Shown here: piece after piece, positions 24,401 to 35,845 of the stretch
Layout of the letters: the number at the start of each line of letters is the position of its first letter
Numbering within the stretch: position 1 is the stretch's first letter
NCBI RefSeq assembly: GCF_020382885.2
Contig: NC_058515.1
Span: forward strand, 10,957,223-11,021,222
DNA from: Scatophagus argus
Lineage: Eukaryota > Chordata > Actinopteri > Scatophagidae
DNA length: 64,000 nt
Direction: 5' to 3'
Notes under the pieces: model-generated
What the model saw: only the letters and a program-made list of their open reading frames with translations
Databases searched by the model: none
What the model was told of the DNA's origin: nothing
Made by a program: the position numbers and the translations under genes

Positions 24401-24890
24401 TCACGACTGGGCAACAGAGACGCAACCTGAAACAAACTGTAATTATTTGTTTGAAGTTCCAGTAAGCTCCACAACCACAGCTCAGTCTCCAGGAGATAGC
24501 GGGTTCCTCAAAGCTGAACATCTTCACTTTCTCTCCTGAATGAAGCACACACACTCACACACACTCTCTCTCTCGTGTAACTCTAGCTCGCTCCAGACCA
24601 CACTGTCACTGGGGCAGTTTGCCTCGCCCGCCTGTTGCGAGCCTGGCCGGTGCCTTTTTTCCTAGACATTGCTTCAGTCTTATACTATCTGTTTCCACAG
24701 CCGTGCGCCTGCTGACCCAAGAATGTGCACAGCACTCCGGTGCGTTGTTTTACAAGGCTAAACAGTGTATTTGAGATGTGAAATGTAAACTCATGCTGGT
24801 TTTGAAGGAAAAAACCCAATGTGCGCATTTGGACTTGTGTGCATGTCAGCTGAATTTGTTTTTATAAGTGATAATATTGGTTGTTTTTTG
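21480..24890. other. Intergenic DNA between rbpj and smim20, part 5
   Basis: No gene recognised. The stretch 22480-23060 is unusually free of repeats and simple sequence and could hold a conserved noncoding element. A CA-rich run lies near 21855-21870. Confidence 0.45.
22480..23060. promoter_or_regulatory. Candidate conserved noncoding element
   Basis: Nearly 600 bases of balanced composition without microsatellite or known repeat and without a coding frame. Its position in the large spacer beside a developmental regulator is typical of enhancers. Sequence conservation is not testable here. Confidence 0.2.
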
Positions 24891-24893
24891 GGC

Positions 24894-24916
24894 GGGGGGG
24901 GGGGGGGGGGGGGGGG
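24894..24916 (+). repeat. Poly(G) run of 23
   Basis: Twenty-three consecutive G after GGGC. It can form a G-quadruplex and is prone to length error in sequencing. Confidence 0.9.
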
Positions 24917-27474
24917 TTGGCCACATCCTTGATAAAATATAGTTATTTCTTTGGTAAAATGCAAGTGCAATGCACTATAAATATTCTACATCATTCAGAC
25001 ATTAAAATTATAGACACTGACATGGTGTATATCCTGTTCTCCTATGTGTATTACAAAGAATTACTTTTGTACTGCATTAGGTTGAATGAATGAATGAATT
25101 TATTTTGTTTAAATGGCATTAAAAAAAACTATCCAACAATACTCTCACAAACATAAGTTCAGTAAAGGGCCAAATTCAGACTAGCTTGTCAGGAATCCAC
25201 TCCAATTTTTGAAGTCTGTTTACAGGTCTACTGTATATGTGAATAAAGCTGCATTAAGCCTTTTACGAAGGGAGCAGCACAAAATCTGATAAACTGGCTG
25301 AAGTGATGTCACTCAGTCAGCGTGACATCACTACAAGACTACAAGTGTGTGAATGTAAGATAAACGGGAGTGTGGAGTTAGAAAGTAGTGGACTCACCAC
25401 AACCCTCTCCTCATCTCTGTAATGGCCACTGCCAGCATGACACACTCGAACCTGTGCAGGCGAGTTAATCGAGCCAAGCTGCATTGTGAGCAATGTAGGC
25501 ACCATGTTGGTGCAAAGCTAAACTGGTGAACTCTTTAAGTAGGCCAATGCTTTAATGAACTGAGTCTATTCTATTTTATATTTGATATGTTTTACATGTT
25601 GAAATCCTTTCCTAGCTACAAAGCAGATTGGTGGCTTTTATATTGAGCATAAAAAAAGATCAAGACATTCTTCTGAAGCGTAACTCATCATCAAATAGAA
25701 ATGGATTCCGCTTCTCTGTCCTCAATTACAATGTGTCATCGAGAAGTTGTTTAGGGCTCTCCAAAGTTCTTGCTTTTGTTCACTTTTTATTTTCTGTTCC
25801 TGTTTACTGCACTTGACATAATGTGAGGGAGGAGTTTGCTCCGCTCGTATTTCATATCCCACCCCTTGGCGAACACTTTCGGCTGTTTCTTCAACCCTGT
25901 GACCTGTCTGTCAACCCGTGTTCCCATGGCAATTAGTTAGAACCCTTGGCCAATTATCCGCTGCTCTTGAACACACGCCTAACAAACAAACACTGCAGAT
26001 CAACAATGTGCCACCACTTTCCACAAACTGCCTCAATAGCCAGGAGAGATTTGTGTGATGGGTTAATAGCGGGATAGTAAAAGTGCTGTGAAGGCAGCAT
26101 TGTTGAGTTCATGATAGTTTATAGTGTGCTGTGACCCTTTTGAATGTTTTATAGTGATGGGTGTCTACCTATGTATTCAGCTGAATGGGACAAGGGACAC
26201 AGAAAGAAGACTAGACAGCACAGAATTCTAAAAGCCTGGTACAGACTTGAGGCCCACTTCTTAATAGACAAACGTAAGGAGCAAGTTTCATGGAAAGACA
26301 AGACTAAAAAGCTGAAGGCCATGCTGCACAACCTGTTACATACTTTGCCAGGCAGAGTAACAGAGATTGAGTGTCTCTCTATTCTGTGTGTAGGTGACGC
26401 GTCCCCTCAAGAATGTGGTTCTCTTCCTCTTGCCGCTCTCTTCAATTTCCCCTCTGGTTGCTTACTTCACTCGCACAGCCGAAAAGCTGTCGCTTGAGGA
26501 ATCTGGAAAACACCAGTGGGGAATGAGAGGAATTTCTGCTTTTCGTTTTTCCTCAACCACCCCCTCACCCCTTGCTCTCTTTACTTTGGATGCCTCTGCA
26601 CAGCCGGGCTCTTGAGTTTTCTCTTGTTTCTGAATACAACCCAACAATAACAACCTCTCATAAACAATGGGGCTTGTTGATTGGGGGGTTGAGAAGGAGA
26701 GTGGCCGTTGCTGGCCTGTGCAGTCAGTTTTGCTGGCAGCAAGCCTTGCGAATGGCCCTAAAAGTCAGAAAGTACAGGCTACATCGAGGACTGTGAAAGA
26801 TTTAAGGGCAATTTTAAAAATGCACCATCTCTGAAGGACCATAAACACATGCTTTAGTTCTTTCTTAATCTATCATTCCTCCAAAAGGACTTTGATGGAC
26901 CAAACTCTGAAAGGGGATGCTGGTCAGTGTCAGGAAACCACAAAAGTACAGGGGAAAAAAATTTTAGTTTTGGAATTCCCTGCTTTTAAGGGACCCATGG
27001 ACTCATAAAGGGAGTCTGGATCACATCGAATAGGATTTTGAACAAGACGACCATGGTGCCCTGCCCTCTCCTTTCAGCCTATGGGCAAAACACAGCTAAA
27101 ATCACATGCCACTTAAACAGCCGAGCAACAATTAAACCCTGTGTTTGTGACAGGGAAATGATAATACAGAGTGATGTGTCCTGGAATAACTCTGCCCTGA
27201 CGATTTCCATTTTGGCAGATGATACCCCACATTACTGGACATTGTCCCTCATCTGCTGAACCGTTTTTACGACTCTCATTCCAACTAAATAAAAATAAAA
27301 TGTCAAAAGAGATTCTTGTGAATGAGATGGGTATACAAACCACTGTATTTTATTATAATTTACCACAGGCCACATACCAGAGCAAGGCTTTTGGAAATAC
27401 AAAAGTTTTTCCAAAATATCTAAGATGCACAAACAAAACATCACACAATATTTTGTGTCGACAGATAGGCATAG
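24917..27474. other. Intergenic DNA between rbpj and smim20, part 6
   Basis: No gene recognised. A GAATGAATGAATGAATT run lies at about 25083-25099. The stretch 25820-26130 is repeat-free and carries CAATTAG and CCAATTA homeodomain-like cores near 25930-25955. Open frames near 26144-26800 show no family resemblance. Confidence 0.45.
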
Positions 27475-27489
27475 AGCACCCCCTTGTGG
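27475..27489 (-). promoter_or_regulatory. CTCF-like motif, minus orientation
   Basis: The minus strand reads CCACAAGGGGGTGCT, close to the CTCF core CCASYAGRKGGCRS with T for the core C. It lies downstream of smim20. Occupancy is not known. Confidence 0.35.
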
Positions 27490-27669
27490 ACAAAAGAGAA
27501 GTAGCAGCACATCATCTGAAATTTGAAAGATGACAGGAATGTGGTAGAAAGTCCATCACACGGTTTGATTTGTTTTTCTTCGTGTCATCACAATATATTA
27601 CTCATTAGAGAGAGAAGTTAAATTAACAAATTGTTGAAGAATCATATTGCAGTTATAAGAGCTCTGAAC

Positions 27670-27675
27670 TTTATT
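27670..27675 (-). terminator. smim20: Candidate smim20 polyadenylation signal
   Basis: TTTATT on the plus strand gives AATAAA on the minus strand, 126 bases downstream of the smim20 stop codon. Another candidate lies further left near 27345-27352. Confidence 0.5.
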
Positions 27676-27800
27676 TATATGACTTTAACAACCAAAAAAA
27701 AAAAAAAACACATTCTAGAAAGCACTCACTCGTGCGCACAGCAAGCACTCATCAAAAAGGAATTCTCTCTTCAAAATCTTCATCAGCATCAGTGTCAGCA

Positions 27801-28932
27801 TCATTTGCCTGCAGGCTTGAATGGATCAGACCATATTTTCACACCTTTAGACAAAAAAAATAAACATTTGTCAGAAAGGTGTTTGTAAATTACATGAATA
27901 TCCCATCAAATAAAGTCTAATACATTCTGAAAGACTCAGTCTAAACAACCTCATCAGGGATATAATATACCGACTAAAACAAAGCAGTAGTGAGGTCTCT
28001 GCAGCATTTAACTACATGGCATTGAATGGTGAAATATTATCACATTTAAATAAATTATATACATTTGACAATATGGCCTTTGCGTGGTACATGGCCAAAA
28101 ACATGCCAGTTATATCATATATAACATACGTCGACCTTGAAATTGCAGATCAAAATTGATTTTGATTTGACGAATCGTAGTACCCCCTGTACATAAACTG
28201 TGTACATGTACTGTGTGCTATTCGTACCCACAGGCTGAATGTCTGCTTGGTCGATTCCTGTCCGGTTTACCTTTTGGACTTCTCCTAGCAAAGAGAGGGA
28301 AAAGTGCAGCTTACTCAGAAGACAAATGTAGTGGTCAAGATCAGCTAAGTGACCAAGACTTTCACATGGCAGCTTTATCGCTCTCTTTTGTCTGTACTGT
28401 CAGCAACACTGGAGGATGTTTTCACAATCTACTTAGTGTCAAGGTGGACAACACTTTATGTACAACGTGTTTTTTCCCATGAGCAAAATAAAATTCCCAA
28501 TTCATCCATTTAAGTTAATAATGAGAGTATACTGAGAAACTGTTAGCTAACTTAAAACTGTAACCTCAGCAGCTGAACAACCTATTAGCAAGCTAATGAC
28601 GAAATACGTGGCTAGCTATCTATATTAGCGCTAACTGGATAGCTAGCTTTCAAGAAAACACTGGCGTTAGGTCAAATAAAACAACAACTATTTACTTGTA
28701 ACTGAAAATAATTAATACAACGATACATCTTTTACACTCGGAACATAACGTAACAAAAACCACTAAGCTAGCGCTGTATATTGCAAACTGTGTAATATTT
28801 TACGAAAGCTGTGAGACACTTACTGTACTCGTTTTTGTGTGCGAGCGGGTAGAAGAATATGGGGTAAAATGCAGCGGCAACAGCCGTTACAAAGCCTCCA
28901 AATATGAAAGCTATTCTAGTGTTTTTGGACAT
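27801..28932 (-). CDS. smim20: smim20 (MITRAC7, phoenixin precursor), 3 exons
   Basis: Exons on the minus strand: 28932-28824, 28284-28228 and 27844-27801, phases matching, giving 69 residues with all GT-AG introns. It starts MSKNTRIAFIFGGF, has one membrane segment (about residues 8-28), and ends KIWSDPFKPAGK. It aligns along its length with human SMIM20, a small mitochondrial inner-membrane protein that stabilises newly made COX1 in the MITRAC assembly intermediate. The C-terminal part is also the proposed source of the peptide phoenixin. In human that peptide is followed by Gly-Arg-Lys, which allows amidation; here DPF is followed by Lys-Pro-Ala-Gly-Lys-stop. An upstream in-frame ATG at 28956 exists, but MSKN matches the family start. 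It lies head-to-head with man2b2 and has the same orientation relative to rbpj as in human. Confidence 0.9.
28608..28650. repeat. Nested palindromes in smim20 intron 1
   Basis: Arms GCTAGCTATC (28611-28620) and GATAGCTAGC (28638-28647) enclose a second perfect palindrome TTAGCGCTAA (28625-28634). Confidence 0.85.
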
Positions 28933-29182
28933 TTTAAATGTTGCATCGGATGTCACGCTCTCACCTCCAAATGTACACAGAGTTTACAGGAACTGTTTCC
29001 GGTGTAAAGGTCGCCTGGTCCACGCGTTAGCAAATAAGAGGTCAAGTTAGTTTGGTTGTCCCAGGCTTCCGTACTGCCGACTGGAAATCGTCATAGTCAC
29101 ATGTTGTATCACAACAATAACAAGGAAGATTGAGCGAAGACTGGAGAAGTCGTCTAATTCTCGTCCTTCACGGGCTTAAAAA
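28933..29182. promoter_or_regulatory. Shared promoter of smim20 and man2b2
   Basis: Only 250 bases separate the start codons of the two divergent genes, so both promoters and both 5' UTRs must lie here unless far upstream exons exist. No TATA box is obvious. Confidence 0.65.
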
Positions 29183-32100
29183 ATGAGATTTTTAATCGTA
29201 TTTGTATTTTTTCCTTGTTGTTGTTGTTGGTCACGTGGAGTGACAGGCGAAAACAAGCCAATTCAAACTTTCGTAATCCCTCACAGTCATATGGATGTTG
29301 GCTGGGTGTATACCATTCAGGTAGATTTCTGTCACTTTATTCTTAATAAGATGTTAAACTTAATAAGCATATTGTGTACAGCCTGCTGTTGAACAGTTTC
29401 ATTTCACCCAACCACGAATGATTGCTTTTACCGATATAATTTGTGTTAATGTATGTATTTTAATTTTACAATATGTAAGTGTGTATTCACCACAGGAGAG
29501 TATGCACGCCTATGCAGCCAATGTGTACACCAGTGTGACTGAGGAGCTGTCAAAGGCAAAGGACCGCAGGTTCATCGCTGTGGAACAGGAGTTCTTTCGA
29601 CTATGGTGGCATAATGTAGCCACAGACGCTCATAAGAGACAAGTAAGGATATTTGATGGCTCAGTAACCCCAACTGACGTAAGATAAGGCACAATATACT
29701 ATATAAATCACAAATAAACTGATCTTCATGTGTGAAATTGCTGGAGTGGCATGTTAAATACACCGTAAATCATTTCCAGGTACGACAACTCGTAAAAGAG
29801 GGTCGACTTGAGTTCATCATCGGGGGCCAAGTGATGCACGACGAGGCTGTGACTGATCTGGACGATGAGATATTACAAATGACAGGTGGTATAACACATT
29901 TCCTCGCCCTGTAAAGAGATGTATAATAGACTTACAGGTCTTGCTCTCTGTGTCTGTGCTGTTTCAGAGGGACATGGTTTCCTCTACGAGACGTTCGGCG
30001 TACGTCCTCGGTTCTCCTGGCACGTGGATCCATTTGGAGCCTCTGCCACCACGCCTGTCCTCTTTGCCCTGGCTGGGTTCAATGCCCACCTCATCTCCCG
30101 CATTGACTATGACCTCAAAGATACCATGCAGAAAAACAAGGTACTAGTTGGTGTCTAAATTGTACAAAAGTGAACACAGAATCCATTTCTTTTAGACCTG
30201 TACTCACACACTCTCATCGGAAAAGTATACTATCATTTAATTTGGATGTCTAACCTTAGAATGGAACTTAAAAGTCACTGCATGTTGTTTATCTTTTTCG
30301 TACAGAGACTACAGTTTGTGTGGAGAGGTTCTCACTCTCTAAAACAGAAGCAGCAGATCTTCACTCACACTATGGACCAGTTTAGCTATTGCACCCCGTC
30401 ATCTCTGCCATTCTCCAATAGGTAGTCCATGTTTTGGCCATAATTCTGTATCCATATTTATTAAATTAGTACCACTGAATAGACAAACGGCAGATGTGTT
30501 CTTCCATTTCAGCTCTGGGTTCTATTGGAACGGAGTTGCCTTGTTCCCTGATCCCCCTAAAGATGGAGTTTACCCGAACATGAGCCTGCCTGTCACAAAG
30601 GAGACAGTGCGCGCTTACGCCGAGACGATGGTGGAAAACATTAAGCAGAGGGCTGCCTGGTTCAGGACCAACCATGTGCTCTGGCCGTGGGTGAGTAAAG
30701 AGAAACCTGCTATCCTTTTTTTTTAATTTCAAAGCTATGTTTTATGATTGAAAGAAGTTTTTCTGTTCAAGAGGATGTTGTGAATTTTCTGAATGTAATT
30801 AACACCCTTGACCTCCCCTCGTGTTTCAGGGCTGTGACAAACAGTTCTACAACTCATCTGTCCAGTTTAACAACATGGATCCTCTAATGAAGTACATCAA
30901 CCAGCACAGCAAAGAGTTTGGCGTGACGGTCCAGTATGCCACTCTTGGTGAATACTTCCAGGCCATCTACCAATCAGATCTTGTCTGGGAGCAACGCGGG
31001 AGTGAAGATTTTCTGCCATATTCTACTGGTGAGAATCTGCATCCTATAAACCATCACCTGCTTCACATGAAGGGAAGGAAATCAGGCACAGTCAGTTTTC
31101 TTGTTGATATCATCTTTTAGAACCGCACCAGGCATGGACGGGGTTTTATGCCTCCAGAAGTGTTTTGAAAGGAGTGGCACGACAGGCCAGTTCCCAGCTG
31201 CATGCAGCAGAGACTCTGTTCACACGCTACCGAATCAACTTCCCTGATGGGCCTGTAGCTAAAGACTGGGCTCTGGACAAACTAAGGGCACTTCGCTGGG
31301 CTGTTTCCGAGGTGACTTGTCAAAATATTTGACTCCAGAAAGGTATCGATATGTCAAAATCTTCAAGATGATTTAATACCTATTGCATGCACAAAACAAG
31401 GTAAATGATAATAACAGCCTATAGATATTTGACTTTCAGATGTCTCTCAGATTACCACAAACCATAAACTCAGTGTTTTAACAAAATGTTATTTTCTGGT
31501 GTTTTTAGGTCCAGCACCATGATGGCATCACTGGCACAGAGTCTCCCAAGGTGGCAGACATGTACCTGCAGCATCTCATGCAGGCCATGATGGGAGTGGA
31601 GGAGCTTCTGGCTGCACTGTTCCTGCTGCCCCAAAACCTGGACATACCCAGCATCCTCGGCAGCCGCTACCACAAAAGAGGTGTGGACATTTTTGCAAGA
31701 GAACGGCAGCTTCGTTTAGCATGCTGATAAATGATCTTTTTAAACATTTATATGACTGTATAAATAAATTAGGCCTTAATTTCCTCATGCCAGGTGTTCA
31801 TCAGGGTTTGGAGCAGCACGTCATCGTTTACAACCCATTAGCATGGAACACAACAACTGTCATCAACATCACTGTAACCTTCCCCACTGCAGCTGTCTTT
31901 GATGATCATGGAAAGCCTGTACCTGCACAGGTAGTGGTTTTTGTTTTTTTGACTGTAACAAATGTTGAAATGTTTTGTCTTTAAGGGGAAACTATGTAAC
32001 TGTGATGTTTGATAACATTCCCTAACAACAGCCACCCTTAGCTACTGGCTACCATGAGCAATAGTGTGTTTTATGTTTACATGAATTCAGCTTTTGCAAG

Positions 32101-34918
32101 AGAAATTTGGTACGTCTGTCTTCATAAGTTACATAATCTGACTTTTTAAAAGAAATTCTTAAAATATTACTATATGTTACTTGTCTGGACAGACAATGTC
32201 ATAAAATTCAAAAGGTTATCAGGTGTCTTTTATAAGAAATTGAAACTTTCATCGGTTTTATAGTGATGGATTTCTAAGCATTGTAATAATCGTCATCTTC
32301 CTTTGTTACAGATCCAGAGGTCTGCACAGTCCAATGCAACCTTCGATCTTTTCATCATGGTGGAACTTGGTGGCCTTCAGCACAGGAAATACCTGATTAA
32401 GTTCTCAGAGAAGCCATGCTTTGGGAGGTCCAAGTGTGGATGGACTTATGAAGCTAAAGGGGTTCTGTTTGAGAGACGTAACGTGCGAGACTGGTTGAGA
32501 ACAGGGAGGAGGCTGCTGCCTGTTCTGAATGAATGTTACAAGCTGATGTTTGACCAGGATACAAATCTACTGCACAGCATCACTTACCTGTGAGACTTTA
32601 AGCCATTTAAACTGAAGTTGTTGTTCAACTAATTTGCAGTAAACATAGGGAGAAGTTTAAGTATTGCTTGCATTTCTGTATATTTGCACGTTATCACACC
32701 CATTCCTTTTTGTCATCGTTGGCAGTGAAGAAAAAAGGAGAATACGGATGACTCAGGATTTCTGGAAGTACCGCGCAAATGGAGATGTAAAAGCAGGACC
32801 CATCTCTGATAACTACATCTTCAGCGCTAACAGTTCAGCTGTGCGGGCCTACAAGGCTGTGGAAATGGAGATTATCCCCGGGAAGATTGTGACGGAGATC
32901 AGGCAGCACTTCTACAGGTGGATTAAATGAACCCGTTTTACTTCTTGCATCTGTCTGCAACTGCAGTAATTCTGCTTCTCCCTTCTCAACCCTAATTGTG
33001 ATATTTCACACTCCCCATTCCATCTTTCAGAGAGGAAAGTGATAAAGACTATGCCTACTCCATCACCACCCGTGTCCCAGAATGCTTTGGGAGCAGACGC
33101 CGGTGTTACAGGCTGGAACAGACCTATTCACTGGGTCCCCTCTGTCTCAACACAGAGGTCGTCCTCAGAACCAGCTCCTCCTTGAATAACAACAGGACCC
33201 TTTACACAGATGAAAACGGCTATCAGATGATGAAGAGGACATACAGGAAGTTCATTAATAACACTTTAGCGAGAGTAAGTCCTCTGGTAAACTGAAGATT
33301 GAGGACAAAATACTGGGATATGTAGAATAATCTATACATAATATGCATTTTGCAGAACTATTTCCCAATGGTTCGGGCAGCTTACATCGAGGATGACCTC
33401 AGCAGACTCGTGCTGGTCGGCGACAGAGCTCACGGTGTGTCCAGCCAAGCCAACGGACAACTGGAGGTACAAAAAAAAAAAAAAACATGTAACACATACA
33501 CGTGTTTCAGTTGGTGTCTGCTCACAAATATTCTATGTTCTTTGTGTTTCACCCCGTCCTCAGGTCATGCTCCATCGACGACTTTGGAACAACTTAGCCT
33601 GGAACCTCGGCTACAACCTGACCCTCAACAACAGCTCGGTTGTGACGCCCACCCTGTGGATGATGCTGGGCTCCATCACCGCCACCTCCAAGCTTTACCA
33701 GAGGGAGGCAATAGAGCTGCAACACAGACCTGTCGTCATGCCCATAGACAGACCTCGTGAGTGCATGACATCAAAAACTCAAAGCTCAAAGTGCTCTCTC
33801 TTAATAGTCAGCATCTCCAAGTCAAGTTTATTTATATATCACACAAATGTTAAAAACTTTACTGATATGACAATGACAAAATCTGCAATAGCTATCAAAA
33901 CAGTCCATTACAGGACATGCATCAACAAAATCAGACACATAAAAAGCAAGTAAAAATCAGTCCACTCACCATTGAAATGAATAGTGCAAAATATATACAG
34001 TAAGTTCCCTCATTCTTTCACTAATTTCCAGTACTAGTATTGCATTGTGTTGCCCTCACTACCATAGATTTGTTCTGGCTGACCAAACTCCCCAATCTGT
34101 TGAATCTTTAGAGAGGCCCTGGCAGGAGAAGGAACCCAGAGGAAGTTCTCCTGTGCCTTCAGTCATTCTCCCGCCCAACCTTCATCTGCTCAGCCTCAGT
34201 ATCCCTGGATGGAACTACAGCTCTAACCATGATGTTCACCTCAGCCACGTTCACTCCGGTCAGCTATGAGACATATTGGGCTCATGAAAGCTGCTTTTGA
34301 TTTTTCTTGGACAGAGCCATCAGTGAACATGATTTTTCCCCCATTACATGTGTCTAGGTAAGAATCAGCCCTCAGAGCCAGACTATAGTCGGGTCTTGTT
34401 GAGGATCATGCATCTCTTCGAGGAAGGAGAAGACCCTGAGCTTTCAAAGCCAGTCACCATAAATTTGAAGGTCTTAATAATCATAATAATACAACGTAAT
34501 TTCTACATTAATGTGTTGTCAGATTTATGTCATTTTAAAATAGTACTTGTATAATCTGTATCCTCTTCAATGGTCATTTCCTGTGAGCAGGATGTTCTGC
34601 AGGGCATAGGGGAAGTAAAAGTGCTGGAGGAGCGTTCACTCACGGGTACCTGGGATATCACCTCTCTGCAGAGATGGAAGTGGAAGACTGCTGATAACTT
34701 AGGAACAAGTGAGACAGATGTTTAAATTGTCTGGCATTAACATTTTATCAAATGCCACTTTCCTCATCTCCTTTTATGGCTTTCATGTTGTCTGTGTTGT
34801 CTTCACCTCAGACAAAAAACGGTGCTGGACTTGTGGAGATGAACCGTTCACTGTGACCATCTCACCCAAAGAGATCAGGACCTTCTTCATTCACTTCGCC
34901 ACTTCCAGGAACTTTTAG
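29183..34918 (+). CDS. man2b2: man2b2, lysosomal/epididymal alpha-mannosidase, 19 exons
   Basis: Exons: 29183-29320, 29496-29642, 29780-29885, 29968-30140, 30306-30421, 30513-30690, 30830-31028, 31121-31311, 31509-31680, 31794-31930, 32312-32589, 32726-32917, 33031-33274, 33356-33466, 33564-33756, 34112-34258, 34358-34470, 34591-34708, 34812-34918. All phases join, giving 1,019 residues; human MAN2B2 has about 1,009. It is a glycosyl hydrolase family 38 enzyme that removes alpha-mannose from N-glycans in the lysosome or outside the cell. A signal peptide covers roughly residues 1-21. Catalytic-domain motifs are HSHMDVGW (H36, D38, zinc ligands), HVDPFGAS (nucleophile D151) and HHDGITGT (about 419-426). 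The C-terminus [11 protein letters not shown] is typical of the family. Exon 17 uses a weak donor, GTCTTA. No break is seen, so the gene looks functional. Confidence 0.95.
33815..33960 (+). repeat. Dispersed repeat fragment in man2b2 intron 15
   Basis: Begins AAGTCAAGTTTATTTATATA, the opening of a common teleost repeat, and continues to about 33955 before unique sequence. It accounts for much of this 355-base intron. Confidence 0.5.
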
Positions 34919-35845
34919 GCTGAAATGTCTTCTGTGAAGACAGCCGACCCTTGGACACAATATGACAATGCTTTTAAAGATTTGATCATTTCCTGCACTG
35001 CTAATTAACATTATTTTTGCACATTATGTTGTGTTGTTGAGAAACACTGACGTGCTGATCAGATGTGAATTAAGTGATTATTTTTGTCTAATGTCTAACT
35101 TCACACAATCAACACCACAGTAAACTTTGTCTAACGCTGGGAATTTATATTAAATTACAGATGAGAAACATGGTTTTTCATTCATTCCAATGAAAGCAGC
35201 GCAAAGGTGTTCTGACCACGGATGCATTTAAAACATTTGCTTCGGTATCATAAAACGGACCTTGCATTTTTAAACTTGTAACCGTTGAAGAGGAGTTTTT
35301 AAAGAAGGGATGATGCCAGCATGCTAAGTCTAGCTGAGTCCACAAGCCGAGTCCAGGGACCCCATGGGGTCCTTGAGGTGTTTTGAGGAAGCCCTCAGCA
35401 AAATGGGGATTTATATTTTTTCACTCTTAATTCCATCCATAAGTAACATGAATCAGTGTTTGGCCTGAAAGCTGAATGCCATACGACTTTTAACAGCCTA
35501 ACGGCAATATTTTCCGCATTAAAGCTATGTTGCCAGTGAAATTGTTGCTGCTTTGCCTTAACCAAGTGGAACCGTTTTATCTGTGCTGTCACGTCGCTAA
35601 CATGGCCGCTAGGGGCTTCCATACTCCCGTTACCAAACCGACTTCACGCACCAACAGACCAGCCAACACCCGAGGAACAAAAAAAAAAAAAAGAAAGAAA
35701 GAATAAACCCTCGTCTGTCTGTGCATCACCGCTGCAGCCGGCCGGAAACAGAGGTCGTTATCAAATAGCACAATGTAAGGTTTTTAATGCCAGCACATCA
35801 TGACCGCCTGCGAAGGAAACCACGGTGTCAGCGATTTGGTACAAG
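34919..35845. other. man2b2 3' UTR and promoter of the next gene
   Basis: The first part is AT-rich and probably the man2b2 3' UTR; I see no clean AATAAA. From about 35580 CpG content rises toward the next gene's start, with a poly(A) run near 35680. I see no separate gene. Confidence 0.5.

Noticed and set aside
26144-26497. 117-codon plus-strand frame with a charged region (DKGHRKKTRQHR)
   Set aside because: No family resemblance, no splice context and no neighbouring exons; it is likely chance.
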